DNA of 8,612 bases. Origin: Nitrospirae bacterium UBA4572. GTDB taxonomy: Bacteria > Nitrospirota > Leptospirillia > Leptospirillales > Leptospirillaceae. The notes under the pieces were generated by a model. It worked only from the letters and a program-made list of their open reading frames with translations, searched no databases and was not told where the DNA came from. Position numbers and translations under genes: made by a program. This document shows positions 6,319-8,612 of the stretch, piece by piece (the stretch's first letter is position 1; the number at the start of each line of letters is the position of its first letter). The stretch spans positions 7,651 to 16,262 of the forward strand of contig DGKK01000019.1 of assembly GCA_002387725.1 (NCBI GenBank), given 5' to 3'.

Positions 6319-6556
6319 TTGGGTAATCCCCCACCTCTGGTGGGGGACTCACACGCTTTGAGAATTCCGGGATTGCTATTAAGGTCTCTGCTCAAACCCT
6401 CGAGATCAGAATTTCGCCCCCCATCTTTCGTTTTTCTTGGGGTAGCAAACACAGTGGAAGTTAAAGAAGAAAAAGGGATTCAGTATTTTGATCGCGATAA
6501 GGCCCCTTTGAGGGGCCAGCGATCATAAATCCCCCACCTCTGGTGGGGGATACTTA
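6319..6556. mobile_element. ~238-bp miniature element with identical terminal hairpins (IS200/IS605-type PATE/MITE)
   Basis: Near each end is the same 23-bp block in the same orientation (6325-6347 and 6528-6550). Each contains a nine-pair hairpin TCCCCCACC-TCT-GGTGGGGGA. Same-orientation subterminal hairpins without terminal inverted repeats or target duplication are the hallmark of IS200/IS605-family ends. Excision between 6318 and 6557 rejoins the host gene in frame, which sets the probable boundaries to within a few bases. There is no transposase gene inside, so movement would need one in trans. A further long hairpin lies at 6489-6525. A 69-codon plus-strand frame spans the insert but is not recognisable. 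Confidence 0.8.
6489..6525 (+). other. extended hairpin inside the miniature element
   Basis: An outer stem TGATCGC/GCGATCA (6489-6495, 6519-6525) and an inner stem GGCCCCT/AGGGGCC (6501-6507, 6511-6517; loop TTG) form one interrupted stem, immediately ahead of the right terminal hairpin. It could be a structured RNA relic or simply a DNA end structure. Confidence 0.6.
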
Positions 6557-7106
6557 ATTAAATCCGGAAGAAATAACGTTAACAGGGTGACCTGAAACAC
6601 TAACATCAAGTCCAGCAAGGGTATTTAATGGGATAGTTTCGAAATGGGTAACTCCATAAAGGGCACTGAAGTTAAGCATATAATCGACTGCAGAGTTGAA
6701 AGATGAATCTATGTTTTGGGTGGGAGCTCCAAATCCTCCTTGTATCCCCAGTAAAACCGATCCGGTGTAATCGTTTCTCGCACTATTCTTTTTTAAATCC
6801 TCACTGAGTTTAGAAGCCTGAGAATTACTCCCTTCATTCGATTGAGAAGGTGGCGGGGAGGTTGAAAGCGAAGATCCTTCAGTATTTGAGCTCGCTCCAA
6901 ATGAAATAGGTGGATTCCAGATCAACATTAAAAGACTTAATAAGGCGAGCGTGGTCCAAAAACGATAACGTTGTCGTACCATACTACTTCCTCCTTGGTT
7001 ACTGGGGAAATCTGAGAGATAGAGAAACATAAAAGATATTATCAAAGTTTTCGCTTGTTTAATATCCCGAATTGGGTTATGGGTTTTAGAGTGAAAAAAT
7101 CAGTGC

Positions 7107-7358
7107 ATGACCTTTCGCCCAGCCCACCAAAAACTCGGAGAATATCTTAGGGACCTCAGAAGGTCTGAAGGACTAAAACAGTCAGACCTCGCCTTGTTTC
7201 TTGGAAAACCACAATCCTATATCTCCAAATATGAGACGGCAGAACGGCGCTTGGATATTTTTGAACTCATCACCATTTGTCGAGGGCTCAAGAAAGACCC
7301 TTGCCTCATTCTCGAGGACATTGTTAAGCAAATGGATGTGTGGACAAGAGGCATCTAG
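7107..7358 (+). CDS. XRE-family (Cro/CI-type) transcriptional regulator
   Basis: An 83-residue protein made almost entirely of a lambda-repressor-like HTH domain (about residues 8-64). Helices include LGEYLRDLRRSEGL, QSDLALFLGK and the recognition segment PQSYISKYETAERR, followed by LDIFELITICRGL. Proteins like this repress promoters of phage, plasmid and satellite genes, commonly including their own. It is divergent from the outer-membrane protein gene across a 124-bp gap and converges on the minus-strand regulator set. Its TAG and the TAG of the opposing gene share the palindrome CTAG at 7355-7358. The ATG at 7107 lacks a strong ribosome-binding site. It is the most likely maintenance repressor of the element, but its operators cannot be assigned. 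Confidence 0.88.
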   Translation: MTFRPAHQKLGEYLRDLRRSEGLKQSDLALFLGKPQSYISKYETAERRLDIFELITICRGLKKDPCLILEDIVKQMDVWTRGI

Positions 7359-7657
7359 CTTTTCGCCCTTAACCCCGTCAAAACCTTCCGAACACCAGAC
7401 TTAGAGAACCTTTCCCCAGGGGGGACTCCCCCTTTTCCTTTTCGGCAATTACGGGATTGTTCCCGGACTCGTTTCGCCAACTCCACGGCAATCGTATGGG
7501 GGACACCAATTCGTTCGATCTCCATCAACGGGAGGCGCCATCCTGCGGTTCCTGGAAGGCGAAAGCCTTGAATCTTCCCATTCCGAAGCCATTTCCTGAT
7601 CGTCTCAGGGGTGACTCCCAGGACCATCGAGGTTTCCCGCAAGGAAAGTGACATCAT
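7355..7657 (-). CDS. second AlpA/excisionase-family HTH protein
   Basis: A 100-residue protein with an N-terminal HTH_17 (MerR-like) domain: LSLRETSMVLGVTPETIRKW, then the wing GKIQGFRLPGTAGWRLPLMEIERIG. A basic tail (KRVREQSRNCRKGKGG, ending TGLRAKS) may add DNA contacts. Its start ATG overlaps the stop of the ribbon-helix-helix gene as ATGA (7657-7654), so the two are translationally coupled. A second ATG follows at once and either may be used. The element thus encodes two excisionase-like proteins, this one and the gene at 2640. One may be the true directionality factor and the other a promoter regulator. Confidence 0.83.
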   Translation of the reverse strand: MMSLSLRETSMVLGVTPETIRKWLRNGKIQGFRLPGTAGWRLPLMEIERIGVPHTIAVELAKRVREQSRNCRKGKGGVPPGERFSKSGVRKVLTGLRAKS

Positions 7658-7899
7658 TTCGTTTTCCCCAATTCCATGTAGGCTTGGCGCTTCTCCGGGT
7701 TACTGAACGACCGTAGAGTCTTCAAGTCTTCCGCCATGAGAATCTTTTCAATCGTCTCTCTTCTGGATAAACTCCAGAAGGCCGTGAGCCGTCCCAAGGC
7801 AGAGTACGCTGGAGGGGAGATTTGGATCGCTATCCATTTCCACCCATCGGCGCCCCTTTTCGATCGATGTTTCCTTTGTCTCTCGGCATCCGTCGTCAT
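7654..7899 (-). CDS. ribbon-helix-helix-like small regulator
   Basis: An 81-residue protein. After a basic head (TTDAERQRKHRSKRG) comes a predicted beta strand KWIAIQIS, a helix PPAYSALGRLTAFWSL and a helix SRRETIEKILMAEDL, which is the strand-helix-helix order of Arc/CopG-type repressors. A longer frame reaches 7944, but the ATG at 7899 is preferred. It has GGGAGGGG eight bases upstream, and the predicted transcription start near 7939 would leave little room for earlier starts. It is coupled by ATGA to the downstream HTH gene, and the promoter ahead carries an inverted repeat, so autorepression is likely. The family call rests on the pattern, not on a search. Confidence 0.7.
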   Translation of the reverse strand: MTTDAERQRKHRSKRGADGWKWIAIQISPPAYSALGRLTAFWSLSRRETIEKILMAEDLKTLRSFSNPEKRQAYMELGKTK

Positions 7900-7922
7900 C
7901 CCCTTCACCCCTCCCATGACAC

Positions 7923-7943
7923 TGTTACACCAAATGCGTAACA
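7923..7943. promoter_or_regulatory. inverted-repeat operator candidate
   Basis: TGTTAC (7923-7928) and GTAACA (7938-7943) form a perfect 6-bp inverted repeat with a nine-base gap. It overlaps the predicted transcription start of the ribbon-helix-helix gene, where a bound repressor would block RNA polymerase. Confidence 0.5.
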
Positions 7944-8209
7944 CCGTTATAAAAAATTTTACTAAAAATGTCTAGTTTTGTAAATGATTTACTGTGAATG
8001 CGGGGATTGGATCGACTTATAGGCGCGAGGAGATATACCCGGGGCTGGCTCGATTTTCGAGTGCCTTTGTCCATGCTATAATACCGGGCGAGGAAATCTA
8101 GTACCTTGACATCCTCCCGGTGGAGCCGCGCTGCAGGATATTTCTCTCCTCCGGCTTCCTTGATCGCGGCCAGGCATTTCCGGTCATGTTCCTCTTGTGA
8201 TCGGGGCAT
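7925..8209 (-). CDS. hypothetical protein, 94 residues
   Basis: Not recognised. The ATG at 8209 has a good ribosome-binding site (GGGAG, eight bases upstream). The N-terminal half is charged and helical (MPRSQEEHDRKCLAAIKEAG, then LHREDVKVLDFLARYYSM). The C-terminal part is rich in Arg, Ser and Lys and reads less like a folded domain. Its last 50 bases coincide with the promoter and operator of the next gene. A frameshift to a shorter ending near 8020 is possible. It is the first gene of the leftward regulator set and lies next to the right attachment region. Confidence 0.6.
   Translation of the reverse strand: MPRSQEEHDRKCLAAIKEAGGEKYPAARLHREDVKVLDFLARYYSMDKGTRKSSQPRVYLLAPISRSNPRIHSKSFTKLDIFSKIFYNGVTHLV
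7946..7974 (-). promoter_or_regulatory. promoter of the ribbon-helix-helix / HTH pair
   Basis: On the minus strand TAGACA (complement of 7969-7974) and TATAAC (complement of 7946-7951) are exactly 17 bases apart, each five of six to consensus. Transcription would begin near 7939, about 40 nt ahead of the ATG at 7899. Confidence 0.65.
8074..8082 (+). promoter_or_regulatory. extended -10 promoter candidate, antisense to the 94-residue gene
   Basis: TGCTATAAT is a perfect extended -10 (TGnTATAAT) pointing rightwards toward attR. The -35 region at 8054-8059 is poor, which extended -10 promoters tolerate. No plus-strand gene follows, so any product would be an antisense or attachment-region transcript. 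Confidence 0.3.
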
Positions 8210-8233
8210 GGCTATCTCCCTTTTGGCAATCTA

Positions 8234-8310
8234 GTGTCCTTTCGTTTTTTAAGAGGCCCATGGATAGGCCATCTCCGAAAAATTCTGGTGTCCGTTTTGG
8301 TGTCCGTTTC
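8234..8310 (+). repeat. candidate integrase arm-type sites, right arm
   Basis: GTGTCCGTTTT (8288-8298) and GTGTCCGTTTC (8300-8310) repeat with a 12-bp period, in the same motif and orientation as the left-arm pair. A third, weaker copy GTGTCCTTTCG is at 8234-8244. They lie in the non-coding stretch between the last gene and attR, about 120-190 bp from the core. The rest of 8210-8426 shows no gene. Confidence 0.6.
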
Positions 8311-8426
8311 ATACCGAAAATAAGGGTAAATCAGAGTCATTCAGAAACTGGTTACGAGATACGTAGATCTAATGTGGAAAATGGAAATGATTGGAGGAGA
8401 ACGAATGGTGACAAAATGGAGAAACG

Positions 8427-8473
8427 GCTTCCCAAGCTGAAGGTCGTGGGTTCGAATCCCATATCCCGCTCCA
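8427..8473. repeat. attR core (47-bp direct repeat, copy 2)
   Basis: An exact copy of 627-673, holding the tRNA-Gly 3' part from the anticodon stem to CCA. It lacks the acceptor 5' strand and D arm, so it is not a functional tRNA. It marks the right end of the element; what follows is chromosome. Confidence 0.95.
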
Positions 8474-8550
8474 TCTTCTCTCCTTAAATACCCTCACCAA
8501 AAACCGAAATTGAATTTTCGTGCGACCCTCCCAGGAAGGGTGCAGAGAGG

Positions 8551-8576
8551 AAATCCCGATTTTTCGAACGGGATTT
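8551..8576 (+). terminator. hairpin downstream of attR, probable original terminator of the tRNA transcript
   Basis: Perfect stem AAATCCCG/CGGGATTT (8551-8558, 8569-8576) with a ten-base loop, extendable by GG/CC around one bulged base. The tail TTCCTTCC is only moderately U-rich. A smaller hairpin ACCCT/AGGGT lies just before it (8525-8541). Before insertion this would have been about 80-100 bp behind the tRNA. Confidence 0.45.
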
Positions 8577-8612
8577 TCCTTCCTGACCCCCTGATTGTCT
8601 CCGGATGGGGGG

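Larger units (their letters stand above)
5914..6982 (-). pseudogene. beta-barrel outer-membrane protein gene split by a miniature element
   Basis: Two minus-strand halves of one gene lie either side of a ~238-bp insert. The 5' half (6982-6557, 142 codons) starts at the ATG at 6982 with an AAGGAGG ribosome-binding site. It has a signal peptide (MVRQRYRF, hydrophobic LALLSLLMLIW, likely cleavage after SFGA), a Ser/Pro/Asn-rich linker, then strands such as GSVLLGIQGGFGAP. The 3' half (6318-5917, 134 codons) has alternating barrel strands (SFYGSFGIGFNANSF, LGLRVAVGTDYYV, LSLNAEMGYLYN) and ends VYHGF, the terminal aromatic used for outer-membrane assembly. Joining AAT (6559-6557) to GTG (6318-6316) restores one 276-codon frame. 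As it stands the 5' half stops at TAA inside the insert, so no complete barrel is made. It is cargo unrelated to replication; its ligand is unknown. Confidence 0.85.
674..8473. mobile_element. 7.8-kb integrative element (integrase / primase-helicase type) in tRNA-Gly
   Basis: The element is bounded by 47-bp direct repeats derived from the tRNA 3' end, exactly 7,800 bp apart. A tyrosine integrase gene ends 15 bp inside the left repeat. Inside are, in order: zinc-finger and integrase genes (minus strand), AlpA-like HTH, primase-helicase, a broken TubC-like gene and a PC4-like gene (plus strand), a split outer-membrane protein gene (minus strand), and a set of small regulators. No capsid, terminase, relaxase or secretion gene is present. 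The content fits a phage satellite or an integrating plasmid-like element. Both ends and all the expected recombination parts are present, so excision may still be possible. Confidence 0.93.

Noticed and set aside
6319..6528. 69-codon plus-strand frame inside the miniature element as a transposase remnant
   Set aside because: No TnpA or TnpB motif could be recognised, and the frame begins and ends in hairpin sequence.
8427..8473. A second tRNA-Gly gene at the right end
   Set aside because: Only the 3' 47 bases are present; the D arm and 5' acceptor strand are missing. It is the attR copy.
8197..8487. 96-codon plus-strand frame running into the attR tRNA fragment
   Set aside because: It is made of arm-site repeats and tRNA sequence in translation. 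The strong GGAGGAG before ATG 8404 leads only to an 11-codon frame.

Overview
The window holds one complete small integrative element of 7,800 bp inserted at the 3' end of a tRNA-Gly(CCC) gene, with a little host chromosome on each side. The host is probably a Gram-negative bacterium of moderate GC: there is an outer-membrane beta-barrel protein ending in phenylalanine, and what looks like the start of a type II secretion or pilus-type inner-membrane protein. Gene style is compatible with an acidophilic Nitrospirota such as Leptospirillum, but that is a guess and nothing here proves it.

Left chromosome (1-673): the first 25 codons of a leftward membrane protein, an isolated sulfur-carrier gene thiS, then an intact tRNA-Gly(CCC). 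The last 47 bases of the tRNA (627-673) recur exactly at 8427-8473. These two copies are attL and attR, and the distance between them sets the element length. Chromosome resumes at 8474 with terminator-like hairpins.

Left part of the element (674-2506, minus strand): a two-gene unit of a zinc-finger protein followed one base later by a tyrosine integrase. Repeats of a GTGTCCGTTTT-like 11-mer, in pairs 12 bp apart, lie inside each att site and look like integrase arm sites.

Replication part (2549-5809, plus strand): an AlpA/excisionase-type HTH gene, then a 672-residue RepB-type primase fused to a RepA-type helicase. The 3' end of the fusion gene carries five copies of a 12-bp iteron-like motif. 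After it come a frameshifted TubC-like gene, two possible tiny ORFs and a PC4-like ssDNA-binding protein. This is the equipment of a plasmid-like or phage-satellite-like element that replicates after excision.

Cargo part (5849-6982, minus strand): a secreted beta-barrel outer-membrane protein gene split by a ~238-bp hairpin-ended miniature element of IS200/IS605 type. Removing that insert rejoins the two halves in frame. A bidirectional terminator separates this gene from the PC4-like gene.

Right control part (7107-8209): an XRE repressor-like gene on the plus strand converges on a minus-strand set encoding a second AlpA-like HTH protein, a ribbon-helix-helix protein and an unknown 94-residue protein. 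A good promoter with an inverted-repeat operator candidate precedes the ribbon-helix-helix gene. No capsid, packaging, relaxase or conjugation gene is visible, so spread would depend on a helper phage, a helper conjugative element, or passive transfer.
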